Both the position numbers and the translations under genes were made by a program. A DNA stretch of 64,000 nt from CATQHP01 sp965205595 (GTDB lineage Bacteria > Acidobacteriota > Terriglobia > Bryobacterales > UBA6623): the NCBI GenBank assembly GCA_965205595.1, contig CBDBHI010000050.1, positions 1 to 64,000 on the forward strand, given 5' to 3'. Numbering within the stretch: position 1 is the stretch's first letter; every line of letters starts with the position of its first letter. The notes under the pieces were generated by a model, which saw only the letters and a list, made by a program, of their open reading frames with translations, had not been told where the DNA came from and ran no database searches. Positions 43,936 through 52,694 of this stretch are shown piece after piece.

Positions 43936-43948
43936 ATGCGCGGGGCGC

Positions 43949-43954
43949 TATAAT
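43949..43954 (+). promoter_or_regulatory. Perfect -10 box between two divergent genes
   Basis: TATAAT ends 9 nt before ATG 43964. The start codons of the two divergent genes (43935 and 43964) are separated by only 28 bp. On the minus strand the same bases give TTATAG, 12 nt from ATG 43935, so the site may serve both directions. Confidence 0.5.
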
Positions 43955-43963
43955 TCGTGAGCC

Positions 43964-44899
43964 ATGCAGCACACGAATCGTCGAGCGTTTTTAACCCTTT
44001 CCGCAGCAGCGGCGCTGCAGTCCAGTCTAGCGGCTCGCTTGACGGCTGCGGAGCGTTCTAGTTTCCGGCTAGCCGTCACAACGGACGAGATTGACGACGA
44101 TTTGAATGTTGCTGTCGCGTTTCTCAAGCGCTTCAGCATCAAACATTGTGAGATCCGCGGGTATTGGGGAAAGTACAACACGTCGCAGCCAATCGAACGC
44201 GCACACGAGGCTCGCAAGATCCTTGATGACGCAGGGATTCGGCTAGCGATTCTCGACACCGGGTTCTTCAAGGTGTCCGTGCCAGATACGACGACACTTG
44301 AGGGTAAGAAGGCGCTAGACAAGCAATGGGCGTTGCTAGATAGGGCGTTCGAACACGCCGACGTTATGGGCACGAAGTTGATTCGTACCTTCGCGTTTAC
44401 ATACAAGAGAGGCGAGCAGCCGAACCCGCTGCACTACCCCTGGATCTACGAGCACGTCGCCGAGTCGGCTGAGCGAGCGAAGATGGCGGGCTTCAGGTTG
44501 GCGCTCGAGAATGTCGGTGGCAGCTACGTCGCGACGGCGGAGCATTCGGCGAAGCTCCTCAAAGCTGTGAAAGACCCGACGCTCGGACTTACGTGGGATC
44601 CCAACAACTCCGCGCAGTCCGGCGACAAAGAGCCGTATCCCGCTGGCTATGAGATGCTTGCGTCGAAGCGAATTTACCACGTGCATTTCCGCGACTACAA
44701 GTACCGCGCCGACGGCAGCGCCGACTGGTGTGGTGTAGGCGACGGCGACTTCGACCACGTCGGACAACTGCAAGCTTTCTTGAAAAACGGCTACCAAGGT
44801 GTGGTGTCGCTCGAAACGCACTTCAAGATCGACGACAGCAAGGCGAAGGCTAGCGAGTACTCGATAAAGGCCCTGCTGGAAATCATCGAGCGTGTTTAG
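43964..44899 (+). CDS. Tat-type exported sugar phosphate isomerase/epimerase-like TIM barrel
   Basis: A 311-residue protein that begins MQHTNRRAFLTLSAAAAL, a twin-arginine signal (RRAFLT). The mature part is a xylose-isomerase-like TIM barrel with Glu in LALENVGGSYV, Asp in GLTWDPNNSAQSG, His/Asp in IYHVHFRDYK and Glu in VSLETHFK. It is homologous to the cytoplasmic gene at 9894 but has an export signal. Its stop overlaps the HD-domain gene by 4 bp. The substrate is unknown. Confidence 0.87.
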   Translation: MQHTNRRAFLTLSAAAALQSSLAARLTAAERSSFRLAVTTDEIDDDLNVAVAFLKRFSIKHCEIRGYWGKYNTSQPIERAHEARKILDDAGIRLAILDTGFFKVSVPDTTTLEGKKALDKQWALLDRAFEHADVMGTKLIRTFAFTYKRGEQPNPLHYPWIYEHVAESAERAKMAGFRLALENVGGSYVATAEHSAKLLKAVKDPTLGLTWDPNNSAQSGDKEPYPAGYEMLASKRIYHVHFRDYKYRADGSADWCGVGDGDFDHVGQLQAFLKNGYQGVVSLETHFKIDDSKAKASEYSIKALLEIIERV

Positions 44900-45504
44900 G
44901 TCCGCGCCTTCAACCATTCGGCGCTGACAAAAACTGGAACGTGGTCGGATTCACTTCGCTCCCTCGCCCAGCGTTGCAGATCGTAATCGAGCGCCGCCGC
45001 TGTGCATAACTTGTCAGGGCGCGGGCGAATTCCTACTCGCCATAGATCGAGCCGGTCGGAATCCCAGCAGGTCTGGACCGTGACCTCGCCCTCGGTCAGT
45101 CCGTCGGTGTGATAGCTGCAGGCATCGTCGAGCAACTCAAACTGCTCGACGCTCAGGCCCAGTTCGTCGAAATACTCACCCGCCAATGCCGCGCCCCGTC
45201 GGCCGTGGTCTGGGTCGCTGCCATCGTTGACACGGCGTGAGTCGTGAAATATCGCGAACAGCTCAACCACGGCCAGGTCAGCACCCGTTTGCTCGGTTAA
45301 TCTGCTGCCAATCTCAAGCACTCGCGCCCAGTGCGACAACCCATGAATGCCCATCGGCGAAAGGACATATCCAGCCAGGATTCTTTTGACTAGTTGAGGG
45401 TTGAACACTGTTGCAGCCTCAGGCCATTCTCCGCACTTTTTGCGGAGGTTGGCGCGTCTAATCTCCGCAACACGCGCGGAGTATGCGGATTCGGACATTG
45501 CCAA
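44896..45504 (-). CDS. HD-domain metal-dependent phosphohydrolase-like protein
   Basis: A 202-residue cytoplasmic protein. The HD signature is visible as GIHGLSHWARVLEIG (His) and LFAIFHDSRRVNDG (HD pair), with DPDHGRRGAALA downstream. Such proteins hydrolyse phosphomonoesters or nucleotides; the substrate is not apparent. It lies just after the FadN-like gene on the same strand (24 bp), so the two may be co-transcribed. Confidence 0.82.
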   Translation of the reverse strand: MAMSESAYSARVAEIRRANLRKKCGEWPEAATVFNPQLVKRILAGYVLSPMGIHGLSHWARVLEIGSRLTEQTGADLAVVELFAIFHDSRRVNDGSDPDHGRRGAALAGEYFDELGLSVEQFELLDDACSYHTDGLTEGEVTVQTCWDSDRLDLWRVGIRPRPDKLCTAAALDYDLQRWARERSESDHVPVFVSAEWLKART

Positions 45505-45528
45505 AAAGTCTTGGATGGCGACGGCTGA

Positions 45529-47892
45529 TCAATTTCTGAGTGGTTTGCCGGTTTTTAGAAGATGTCCCATTCGCTGCTGCGTGCGCTCTTCGCCGCAGAG
45601 GCTTAGGAATGCCTCCTTTTCGAGGCCGAGCAAGTACTCCGGCGAAACCATCGTCGGTTCGGTTAGCGGGCCGCCAGAGAGAACCTGAGCCAGCCGTTTG
45701 CCAATTTCGACGTCGTATTCGGAAGCGTACATTCCTTGCTGCATCATCCAAAGACCCAGTTCGAGGGCGGCTAGCGCTTGCTGGCCGCCGACTAGGACTT
45801 CATTTGTTTCTACGGGCTCGTAGCCGGCGGCCACCAGGCCTAGCGCCGCTTGCTTGGCGTCAGCTAGCAGGCGGTCGCGGTTCATCGTCACACCATCGTT
45901 TGGACCTAAGAATCTGCGCTCAGCGGCTTCGGTTGCGCTCCCTGATACCTTGGCTAAGCCGATGGTTTCGAAAGTTGCGCGGGTCGCCGGAATGAGGTCG
46001 TCGGTCGGCGCTAGGCCGGCGGTGTGGCGGCGTAGGAGTTCGACGCAACCTCCGGCGCCGGGGATCAATCCAACGCCGACTTCGACGAGCCCCATGTATG
46101 TTTCGGCCGCGGCTTGGGTCTGCGCGCAGTGCATCGCGATTTCACAACCTCCGCCTAGAGTCTGGCTGAATACTGCCGCGACGGTTGGTTTCGAGCACGC
46201 TCGCAACGCGCGAGTGAGGCCTTGGATCTGGTCGATGCTCTCGGCGATGCCAGACCAGTTGCCGTCCATGCACATCTGGAGCAACATCTGGAGGTTTGCG
46301 CCAAAACTGAAGTTGTCGCCTTCGTTGCCGATAACCAGCGCGTCGAAGTCGGTTTCAACGCGTTTCAGCGAGCTTCCGAGCATGGCAAACACATTCTCGT
46401 CGAGCGAGTTGCCTTTCGAGTGGAACTCAAGCACAGCAACGCCGTCGCCCATGTCCCACAGGCTTGCTCCTCTGTTAGACTCGACCGCCGATGCACCGTG
46501 TTTCAACTCGTCGAGCCGTAGTACGCCGGCTGTTTTGGGGAACGCGCGGAACTCGCCCGATTGCAGCTCGAAGTACGTAGTGCCGGCGGGCGTATCGGCG
46601 TAGAAGCCCTTCGCGGGCGAAGCCAGCACTGCTTCGACGATCGGCGGAAGGGTCTTGCCGTCGGAACGCATCCGCTCGCTGGTTTCTTCAACGCCCAAGT
46701 CGTTCCAAATTTCAAAGATTCCCTTTTGCCAGTTGAATCCGGCCTTCATGACCTTGTCGACGCTGACCAGGCTGTCGGTTACTTCGGGAATGCGCGCGGC
46801 TGCGTATAGGAAGAGTGCGCTAAGCGTTTCCCACAAGAAACGGCCGGCAGGGTCGTCCGAGGAGATCAGTTGCTTGATGCGGCCGCCAAGATCGCGATTT
46901 TTTGACGCGGCGTCCACGGAGTCCCATGGGGGCCGGCGCATTTCGCGGTAGTCGAGTGTTTCAATGTCGAGAACCAGCCAGCCGCCGGGTGCGCTTTTGT
47001 CGCGCTTATAAAAACCGCCGCCGCTCTTGTCGCCGAGCATTCCTTTACCGAGCATCTCTTTCAAGAAAGCGGGCGGGGAATAGACATCGCGATTTTCGTC
47101 GTCGGGTACGAGGTCGTAGATCGTCTTGGCGACGTAGTAGCAGATATCGATGCCGGTGAAATCAGCCAGGCGGAAACTCGCCATTCGCGGTCGGCCGACC
47201 AGTGGCCCCGTAAGCGCGTCAACCTCTTCAACGGTTAGCCCGTGGGCCGTCATCGTTTTGAGCGTGTGCATCACCGAGAAAAGAAAGATGCGATTGGCGA
47301 TGAAGTTGGGACGATCTTTAGCTTCGACGACGACCTTGCCCAGGCGACGATCGCAGAAGTCGGCCATGTCGGCGAAAAGCGCGCGGTCGGTCTCCGGGGT
47401 GGGAATCAATTCCACCAGACGCATATGGCGCGGTGGGTTGAAAAAGTGTGTTCCGAGCCAGTGCGTCCGAAAGTCCTCCGACCGGCCCTCTGCCAGCGCT
47501 GCGATCGGCAGGCCTGAGGTGTTTGACGTGACGATGGCGCCGGGCTTGCGAAGGGAATCAACTCGGGCGAGCAATTCTTGCTTGGGCTCCATCTTCTCGA
47601 CGATCGCTTCGCAGATCCAGTCGGCATCGCCGATCCGCTCTAGATCGTCTTGGAAATTGCCGATCCGCAGGTGCTTTAGGGCGCTTTGAGAGAACAGGGC
47701 CGGTGGCCGCGATTTTCCAAGACCCTTGAATGCCTTTTGCACGATGCCGTTGCGTGCGGCCGCGCTCGTCGCGTCGGGTAGGGCGAGATCAAGCAGCAGG
47801 CAGTCGACGCCGGCGTTAGCGAGGTGGGCCGCGATGCGTGAGCCCATGGTCCCGGCGCCGAGAACAGCGGCTTTTTTGATTGATATCGCCAT
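45529..47892 (-). CDS. FadN-like 3-hydroxyacyl-CoA dehydrogenase / enoyl-CoA hydratase fusion
   Basis: A 787-residue two-domain beta-oxidation enzyme. The N-terminal half is the NAD-binding dehydrogenase (AAVLGAGTMGSRIAAHLANAG, then a catalytic His region GTHFFNPPRHM). The C-terminal half is a crotonase-type domain (GDNFSFGANLQMLL, LGGGCEIAMHC, EVGVGLIPGAGG with the oxyanion loop). The order dehydrogenase-then-hydratase and the length fit FadN rather than FadB. It should act on enoyl- and hydroxyacyl-CoA esters in fatty acid breakdown. No thiolase or acyl-CoA dehydrogenase gene lies in this window. Confidence 0.88.
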   Translation of the reverse strand: MAISIKKAAVLGAGTMGSRIAAHLANAGVDCLLLDLALPDATSAAARNGIVQKAFKGLGKSRPPALFSQSALKHLRIGNFQDDLERIGDADWICEAIVEKMEPKQELLARVDSLRKPGAIVTSNTSGLPIAALAEGRSEDFRTHWLGTHFFNPPRHMRLVELIPTPETDRALFADMADFCDRRLGKVVVEAKDRPNFIANRIFLFSVMHTLKTMTAHGLTVEEVDALTGPLVGRPRMASFRLADFTGIDICYYVAKTIYDLVPDDENRDVYSPPAFLKEMLGKGMLGDKSGGGFYKRDKSAPGGWLVLDIETLDYREMRRPPWDSVDAASKNRDLGGRIKQLISSDDPAGRFLWETLSALFLYAAARIPEVTDSLVSVDKVMKAGFNWQKGIFEIWNDLGVEETSERMRSDGKTLPPIVEAVLASPAKGFYADTPAGTTYFELQSGEFRAFPKTAGVLRLDELKHGASAVESNRGASLWDMGDGVAVLEFHSKGNSLDENVFAMLGSSLKRVETDFDALVIGNEGDNFSFGANLQMLLQMCMDGNWSGIAESIDQIQGLTRALRACSKPTVAAVFSQTLGGGCEIAMHCAQTQAAAETYMGLVEVGVGLIPGAGGCVELLRRHTAGLAPTDDLIPATRATFETIGLAKVSGSATEAAERRFLGPNDGVTMNRDRLLADAKQAALGLVAAGYEPVETNEVLVGGQQALAALELGLWMMQQGMYASEYDVEIGKRLAQVLSGGPLTEPTMVSPEYLLGLEKEAFLSLCGEERTQQRMGHLLKTGKPLRN

Positions 47893-47982
47893 CGAGGTTT
47901 CAGTTTCTCCTGGGGTTGTCTAGTATAAAACGCCCAATTGATATCATCGAATATTCGGGTCCCGAGGCTCGTTCCCAGGCGT

Positions 47983-48933
47983 ATGATTCAAACCTTATTT
48001 GGGGCTCCTCCGCCGGAGTCCGGGCTCTTCGACCGCTTCAAGAAGGCGGTTTCAAAGACTCGCGAAGCCCTAAGCGAGCAGATCGACGACATTTTCGAGG
48101 GCAAGAAGGAGATCGACGACGAACTCCTTGAAGAGCTCGAGATGACCTTGATCAGCGCGGACGTCGGTGTTCGCACGACTAGTGAAATACTCGACTCGGT
48201 GCGCGATCAGATGGACCGCGACGAACTTGATGACCCTCTCGCACTCAAAGAACAAATCGCCCATCACATGATGGAGATTCTGCGCGGGTCGGAGCAGGTT
48301 GCCGAGACGGTGAACGAGCCTCCGGAAGTGATCTTAGTCGTCGGCGTGAACGGCGTAGGTAAGACCACGACGATTGGCAAGCTTGCCAATCGCTTGAAGC
48401 ACGATGGCCGCAGTGTTTTACTCTGCGCCGGTGATACGTATCGCGCCGCCGCGGCCGAGCAATTGGCGATCTGGGGCGAACGAACAGGCTGCACGGTAAT
48501 TCGCCAAAAGGCCGGCTCGGATCCAAGTGCGGTGTTGTTCGACAGTTTGCAGGCAGCGAAGGCTCGAGGGGCCGACACCGTCATAGTTGATACCGCCGGA
48601 CGGCTTCATAACAAAGCAGGGCTGATGGCGGAGCTCGAAAAGATGAAGCGAACGGCACAGCGGATCGTACCCGGGGCGCCGCACCAGCTGTTACTCGTGC
48701 TCGACGCCGTGACCGGCCAGAATGGCTTGGAGCAGGCTCGCCAATTCACCGCCAGCACGGGGGTCAGCGGACTAGTACTAACCAAGTTGGATGGTACGGC
48801 GAAGGGTGGTATCGTGGTCGCGATCGCGCGCGAATTAGGGCTGCCGATTCGTTGGGTTGGCATCGGCGAGCAGGTGGATGATTTTATCGAGTTTGACCCT
48901 GAAAGTTTCGTACGCTCGCTATTCGAGAGCTAG
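47983..48933 (+). CDS. ftsY: Signal recognition particle receptor FtsY
   Basis: A 316-residue GTPase that docks ribosome-SRP complexes at the membrane. After a short N-terminal helical domain (FDRFKKAVSKTREALSEQID) come the NG-domain motifs: G1 VVGVNGVGKTTTIGK, DTYRAAAAEQL, DTAGR and TKLDGTAKGG. The acidic A domain is essentially missing. ATG 47983 (MIQTLFG) was chosen; the frame is open 15 codons upstream. It leads a cluster with ribD and ribE. Confidence 0.95.
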   Translation: MIQTLFGAPPPESGLFDRFKKAVSKTREALSEQIDDIFEGKKEIDDELLEELEMTLISADVGVRTTSEILDSVRDQMDRDELDDPLALKEQIAHHMMEILRGSEQVAETVNEPPEVILVVGVNGVGKTTTIGKLANRLKHDGRSVLLCAGDTYRAAAAEQLAIWGERTGCTVIRQKAGSDPSAVLFDSLQAAKARGADTVIVDTAGRLHNKAGLMAELEKMKRTAQRIVPGAPHQLLLVLDAVTGQNGLEQARQFTASTGVSGLVLTKLDGTAKGGIVVAIARELGLPIRWVGIGEQVDDFIEFDPESFVRSLFES

Positions 48934-48990
48934 ACAAAGCCCATGAACCGCTACTACCAGACGACCAGCCCACCGGCCATAGAAACAGAG

Positions 48991-49010
48991 GCGTGGACGG
49001 AAGCCCACGC
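48991..49010. repeat. REP-like hairpin with GGAA loop, copy 2
   Basis: GCGTGGAC and GCCCACGC pair around GGAA with one A-C mismatch. GAGGCGTGGACGGAAG is identical to copy 1 at 34443-34458. It lies between ftsY and ribD, ending 12 bp before ribD's Shine-Dalgarno. Confidence 0.5.
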
Positions 49011-49037
49011 TCGCGAGCACTCAGGAGTCAACTCGCA

Positions 49038-50183
49038 GTGAGTGTCGAGGCAACAACCGGCGCCGATCAGCTAATCCTTCGCGAGACGCTTGAGCTTGCG
49101 CGTCAAGGCCGTGGGTTGGCGAGTCCGAACCCGATGGTCGGCGCGATTGTAGTTGACGATTCGGGCGCAAAGGTTGGCGAGGGTTTTCACACCTACGATG
49201 GACGAAAGCACGCCGAGGTGCTGGCGCTTGAGGCAGCAGGTGACGACGCTCGCGGGAGTACGCTTTATGTTTCGCTCGAGCCTTGTAGCGTCCACAGCCG
49301 CACTCCACCTTGCGCGGACGCGATCGTAGCCGCGGGTGTCGCACGGGTCGTCTCGGCGACGCGCGACGAGAACCCTGAGGTGAATGGCACAGGGTACGAT
49401 CGCTTGCGCGATGCCGGCGTTGAGGTGGTTGAGGCCGACGCCGAGATCGCCGCCGAAGCGCGCCGCTTGAACGAGGCATTCTTCCACTACGCTCGCACCG
49501 GCAAGCCGCTCGTTACCCTCAAAACAGCCGTAACGCTCGACGGTAAGATTGCCGCGCCGGACGATAACAGCGGCTGGATTACCAGCGAGGTGGCGCGGGC
49601 ACATGTGCAACAGGTACGGCACGAGCACGACGCGATTCTTACCGGCATTGGCACAGTGCAAGCCGACGACTGCCTGCTGACGGATCGTTCGGGTTTGCCC
49701 CGACGCCGGCCACTTTTGAGGATCGTCGCCGATTCGCTCTTAAGGTTGCCTGTCGATTCAAAGATTGTGCAATCGGCGGCCAATGATCTGGTGATAGCTT
49801 CGACATCGGCGGCGCGTGAGGGTCGTCGCGAGCTGTTCGAAGAGCGCCAGATTCCAATGGAGATTTTCGACGCCCCAGCAGGTCGAGTGGACTTGGTGGC
49901 GCTCGTCGAATGGCTCGGAACGCAGCAAATAACTTCGCTCATGATTGAGGCCGGATCGAAACTAAACTGGGGCGCGCTCGAGGGCGGCGTGGTCGACAAG
50001 ATATTGCTCTACTACGCACCAAAAATTCTCGGTGGAATTGATTCGTTACCGATGGTGGGCGGGGTGGGTCGGCGCTCGCGCGCGGGGGCACTGCAATTGG
50101 AAGACCTGAAGATATTGCCGATCGCGAAAGATGAGTTTGCCGTCGAAGCTTCCGTAATGAAGCAGACGTCGGTATTGCCCTAG
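49038..50183 (+). CDS. ribD: Bifunctional pyrimidine deaminase/reductase RibD
   Basis: A 381-residue riboflavin enzyme. The N-terminal deaminase has the zinc site HAEVLALEAA and SLEPCSVHSRTPPCADAI; the C-terminal NADPH reductase covers KPLVTLKTAVTLDGKIA and RPLLRIVADSLLRLP. It converts the GTP-cyclohydrolase product in two steps. GTG 49038 was preferred because AGGAG lies 10 nt upstream (49023-49027) and the family aligns from there; the frame is open to 48993. No FMN riboswitch was recognised. ribE follows 2 bp later. Confidence 0.93.
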   Translation: MSVEATTGADQLILRETLELARQGRGLASPNPMVGAIVVDDSGAKVGEGFHTYDGRKHAEVLALEAAGDDARGSTLYVSLEPCSVHSRTPPCADAIVAAGVARVVSATRDENPEVNGTGYDRLRDAGVEVVEADAEIAAEARRLNEAFFHYARTGKPLVTLKTAVTLDGKIAAPDDNSGWITSEVARAHVQQVRHEHDAILTGIGTVQADDCLLTDRSGLPRRRPLLRIVADSLLRLPVDSKIVQSAANDLVIASTSAAREGRRELFEERQIPMEIFDAPAGRVDLVALVEWLGTQQITSLMIEAGSKLNWGALEGGVVDKILLYYAPKILGGIDSLPMVGGVGRRSRAGALQLEDLKILPIAKDEFAVEASVMKQTSVLP

Positions 50184-50185
50184 CC

Positions 50186-50827
50186 ATGTTTACCGGGATC
50201 ATCGAAGAGACTGGCACTGTTGAGTCGTTTCAGCAACTGAGTAGCGGCGCGCGGATGGTGGTCGCGGCTCGCACGATACTCGACGATTTAAAGCTGGGAG
50301 GCAGTATCGCGGTAAATGGATGCTGCCTCACCGCGATTGAATTCGATTCAAAGACGTTCGCGGCGGAGCTGTCTCCCGAGACGCTGGAGCGCACGAATCT
50401 TGGGGATCTTCGGGTTGCATCGCGAGTGAATCTTGAACGGCCGTTGCTGCCCACCAGCCGACTGAGTGGGCACTTTGTTCAAGGTCACGTCGACGGTACC
50501 GGCGAGATTGTTGCGCTTGACGATGTTGGTGCCGGCAATTGGTGGTTGAAGATTCGAGCGCCGCAAGAGTTGCTGAAGTTTTTCGCATTCAAGGGTAGTA
50601 TCGCGATTGACGGAATTAGCTTGACGATCGCCTCGCTGGAAGGCGACACCCTTGGGGTCGCGGTGATTCCGCATACCTACAAAGAGACTTCGCTGGCGGC
50701 CCTCAAGCCGGGCGGACGCGTAAATCTCGAGTGCGACGTGATCGCCAAGCACGTAGAGCGACTGCTGCGGTCGGTGGACCTGCCGGGCGGCCTCTCGATT
50801 GACAAGCTGCGAGAGCAGGGCTGGTAG
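50186..50827 (+). CDS. ribE: Riboflavin synthase alpha chain
   Basis: A 213-residue enzyme made of two similar lumazine-binding barrels. The first has MFTGIIEETGTVE, GCCLTAIEF and GHFVQGHVDGTGEIV; the second has SIAIDGISLTIA and IPHTYKETSL. It makes riboflavin from two lumazine molecules. It begins 2 bp after ribD's stop, so both are co-translated. ribBA and ribH are not in the window. Confidence 0.94.
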   Translation: MFTGIIEETGTVESFQQLSSGARMVVAARTILDDLKLGGSIAVNGCCLTAIEFDSKTFAAELSPETLERTNLGDLRVASRVNLERPLLPTSRLSGHFVQGHVDGTGEIVALDDVGAGNWWLKIRAPQELLKFFAFKGSIAIDGISLTIASLEGDTLGVAVIPHTYKETSLAALKPGGRVNLECDVIAKHVERLLRSVDLPGGLSIDKLREQGW

Positions 50828-50850
50828 CTTTTTCGTCGATCCGGTAGAGG

Positions 50851-51702
50851 CTAGAGCGACGCCGGAATTCCCTCCCGATAGCTCGGATATTTCAGATCAA
50901 TCCCAAGGGCCTTGCGGATGGCGCGAGCATCGACTCGACGGTTAGCGCGGCGGTTCTCCGATACTTCCGCGGCCTCGCTCGATGGCGGTAGATCGAGCCC
51001 TAACAAGTCTGCGCAAAACTGTGCGATTTCTCGCGACGTCGAGGGCGAATCGTCCGCGACCGGGTAGGCTCCTGTCAATTCACTGGCCATCGCGGCGGCG
51101 GTGATGGTTGCAAGGTCGTCGACGTGGATGCGAGAAACGTAAGTTTCGCCCGCACCCAAGAGCTTGAACTCCCCTCGACGCATGGCTTCGTGGACCCCAC
51201 GTCCAGGGCCGTAGATTGCAGCAGGCCGGAGAACGAGGGCCGGCCAGCGGCCGTTTTGCACAGCTTGTTCCGCTTGGGCGCGGAGTTTTTGGCGCTCGGT
51301 CACGGGGGCTATTGGAGTCGATTCGTCGACTTCCGCGGTGTCGCCGTAAACTCCAGTTGTTGAGAGGTAGATAACCCGGCGTGGTCGGTCGCCGAGTTGA
51401 TTCACGAGCGCCGCCGTGGGGTCGTGCAAGCATGGGCTGCCGTCGACGCCTCTGTTGCTTTGGCTCGGAATGGAGAGCAGGACTGTGGAGGCGGCCGCGT
51501 CTGGTATGCCGGCGGATGCTACTTCGAACTTGACAACGTTTACCCCCTGCTCAGTGAGCGAGCGAAGTCGGTCGGGGTTGCGAGTGGTGGCGGTAACGCT
51601 CCAACCGCGCTTGGCTAGCAGTTCCGCGACGCGAACACCGGTGTATCCGCAGCCGATGATTAGCGCCTTTCGAGCCACTGCTCCACCTGCGTTCTCGCCC
51701 AA
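50851..51702 (-). CDS. NAD-dependent epimerase/dehydratase (SDR, YeeZ-like)
   Basis: A 283-residue Rossmann protein: ALIIGCGYTGVRVAELLAKRG with a G-x-G-x-x-G pattern, YLSTTGVYGDTAEVDE (STTGVYG) and a later LRPAAIYGPGRG. The pattern is that of atypical SDR (YeeZ-type) proteins. Reaction unknown. It overlaps the end of miaA by up to 43 bp; GTG 51678 is an alternative start with a shorter overlap. Confidence 0.85.
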   Translation of the reverse strand: MGENAGGAVARKALIIGCGYTGVRVAELLAKRGWSVTATTRNPDRLRSLTEQGVNVVKFEVASAGIPDAAASTVLLSIPSQSNRGVDGSPCLHDPTAALVNQLGDRPRRVIYLSTTGVYGDTAEVDESTPIAPVTERQKLRAQAEQAVQNGRWPALVLRPAAIYGPGRGVHEAMRRGEFKLLGAGETYVSRIHVDDLATITAAAMASELTGAYPVADDSPSTSREIAQFCADLLGLDLPPSSEAAEVSENRRANRRVDARAIRKALGIDLKYPSYREGIPASL

Positions 51703-52601
51703 TCAGCCGACTCTTCGCCGAATCCGTCAAACCAACGGGCGTCGGGCTCACGGTGGCGAAACCACGTGAGTTGCCGCTTAGCGTAGCGGCGCGTTGCTTT
51801 TGCAGTGGCTTCGATGGCTTCGTCGAGCGAGAGGTTACCGTCGAGATGTTTGAGGCACTGCACGTAGCCTAGCGAGGTGAACGGCCGCGCGTCACGGCCA
51901 ACTCCCCTCTCGAGTAGACCCTTTACTTCTTCGATCAGTCCGCTCTCAAACATGGCGGCGGCTCGGGCGTTGATTCTTTCGTATAGCGTTTCTCGCGGCG
52001 GAGAAAGTCCCAGCGTCACGACCTGATATCCCACAAGAGGCTTGCTGCTACCCTCCCACTGCTCCGAGATCGGCCGTCCGGCTAGCAGCGAAACCTCAAT
52101 GGCGCGGACTAGCTTATGCGTGTCGTTGGGATGGATTCGCTCGGCTGCCTTGCGGTCGAGGCGAGCTAATAGGCGATTGAGGTAGCCTGCCGGTTTTTCA
52201 GTCGCGGTTTGTTCGAGCCGTTCACGGAGTTGGTCGTCTCGCGCAGGGCCGGCGAACAGCCCACGGACGAGTGCCGAGAGATACAGTCCGGTACCACCTA
52301 CTAGGACAGCGATCGTGCCCTGACTCTTCAATTCTTCGAGCACTGCTCGGGCCTCGCGAGCGTATTCCCCGGCCGTGAACACGGCCTCCGGATCGATCGC
52401 ATCGAGAAGGTGATGCGGAATACCCCGTCGCTCGTCGACCGGCAGTTTCGCCGAGCCGATGTCGAAGCCCCGGTAGAGCTGCACTGAGTCGTAGTTGACG
52501 ATCTCGCCGTTGATACGCCCGGCCACGTCCAGCGCCAACTCGGACTTGCCCGAGGCCGTGGGGCCGATCACGGCGATCAGCGGCTGGAGTGCTTGTTCCA
52601 T
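51660..52601 (-). CDS. miaA: tRNA dimethylallyltransferase MiaA
   Basis: A 313-residue enzyme that prenylates A37 of tRNAs reading UNN codons. The P-loop is VIGPTASGKSELAL (residues 10-23); DSVQLYRGFDIGSAK and LVGGTGLYLSALVRG follow, and RYAKRQLTWFRHRE near the C-terminus. All family motifs are present. The downstream SDR gene overlaps its end. A decayed end of the 182-bp repeat family lies just upstream (52614-52665). Confidence 0.95.
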   Translation of the reverse strand: MEQALQPLIAVIGPTASGKSELALDVAGRINGEIVNYDSVQLYRGFDIGSAKLPVDERRGIPHHLLDAIDPEAVFTAGEYAREARAVLEELKSQGTIAVLVGGTGLYLSALVRGLFAGPARDDQLRERLEQTATEKPAGYLNRLLARLDRKAAERIHPNDTHKLVRAIEVSLLAGRPISEQWEGSSKPLVGYQVVTLGLSPPRETLYERINARAAAMFESGLIEEVKGLLERGVGRDARPFTSLGYVQCLKHLDGNLSLDEAIEATAKATRRYAKRQLTWFRHREPDARWFDGFGEESADWARTQVEQWLERR

Positions 52602-52613
52602 TTACGGCTGTTT

Positions 52614-52665
52614 GTAGCGCCTGTATCGCCTGCTTTCGCCGTCAGGTGCTGAGCAATGCGGGCTA
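52614..52665 (+). repeat. Decayed end of the 182-bp palindromic repeat family
   Basis: The 52 bp ending in TA (52664-52665) match the right 52 bp of the copy at 63596-63777, including TGCTTTCGCCGTCAGGTG and ATGCGGGCTA, with about five mismatches. It lies between miaA and the amidohydrolase gene. No other part of the element is recognisable here. Confidence 0.65.
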
Positions 52666-52694
52666 GACAAAGAAGATACTTATCTGTCGTGCGA

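Noticed and set aside
48934..49037. FMN riboswitch before ribD
   Set aside because: The 104-bp region shows only the REP-like hairpin; conserved FMN riboswitch blocks were not found.
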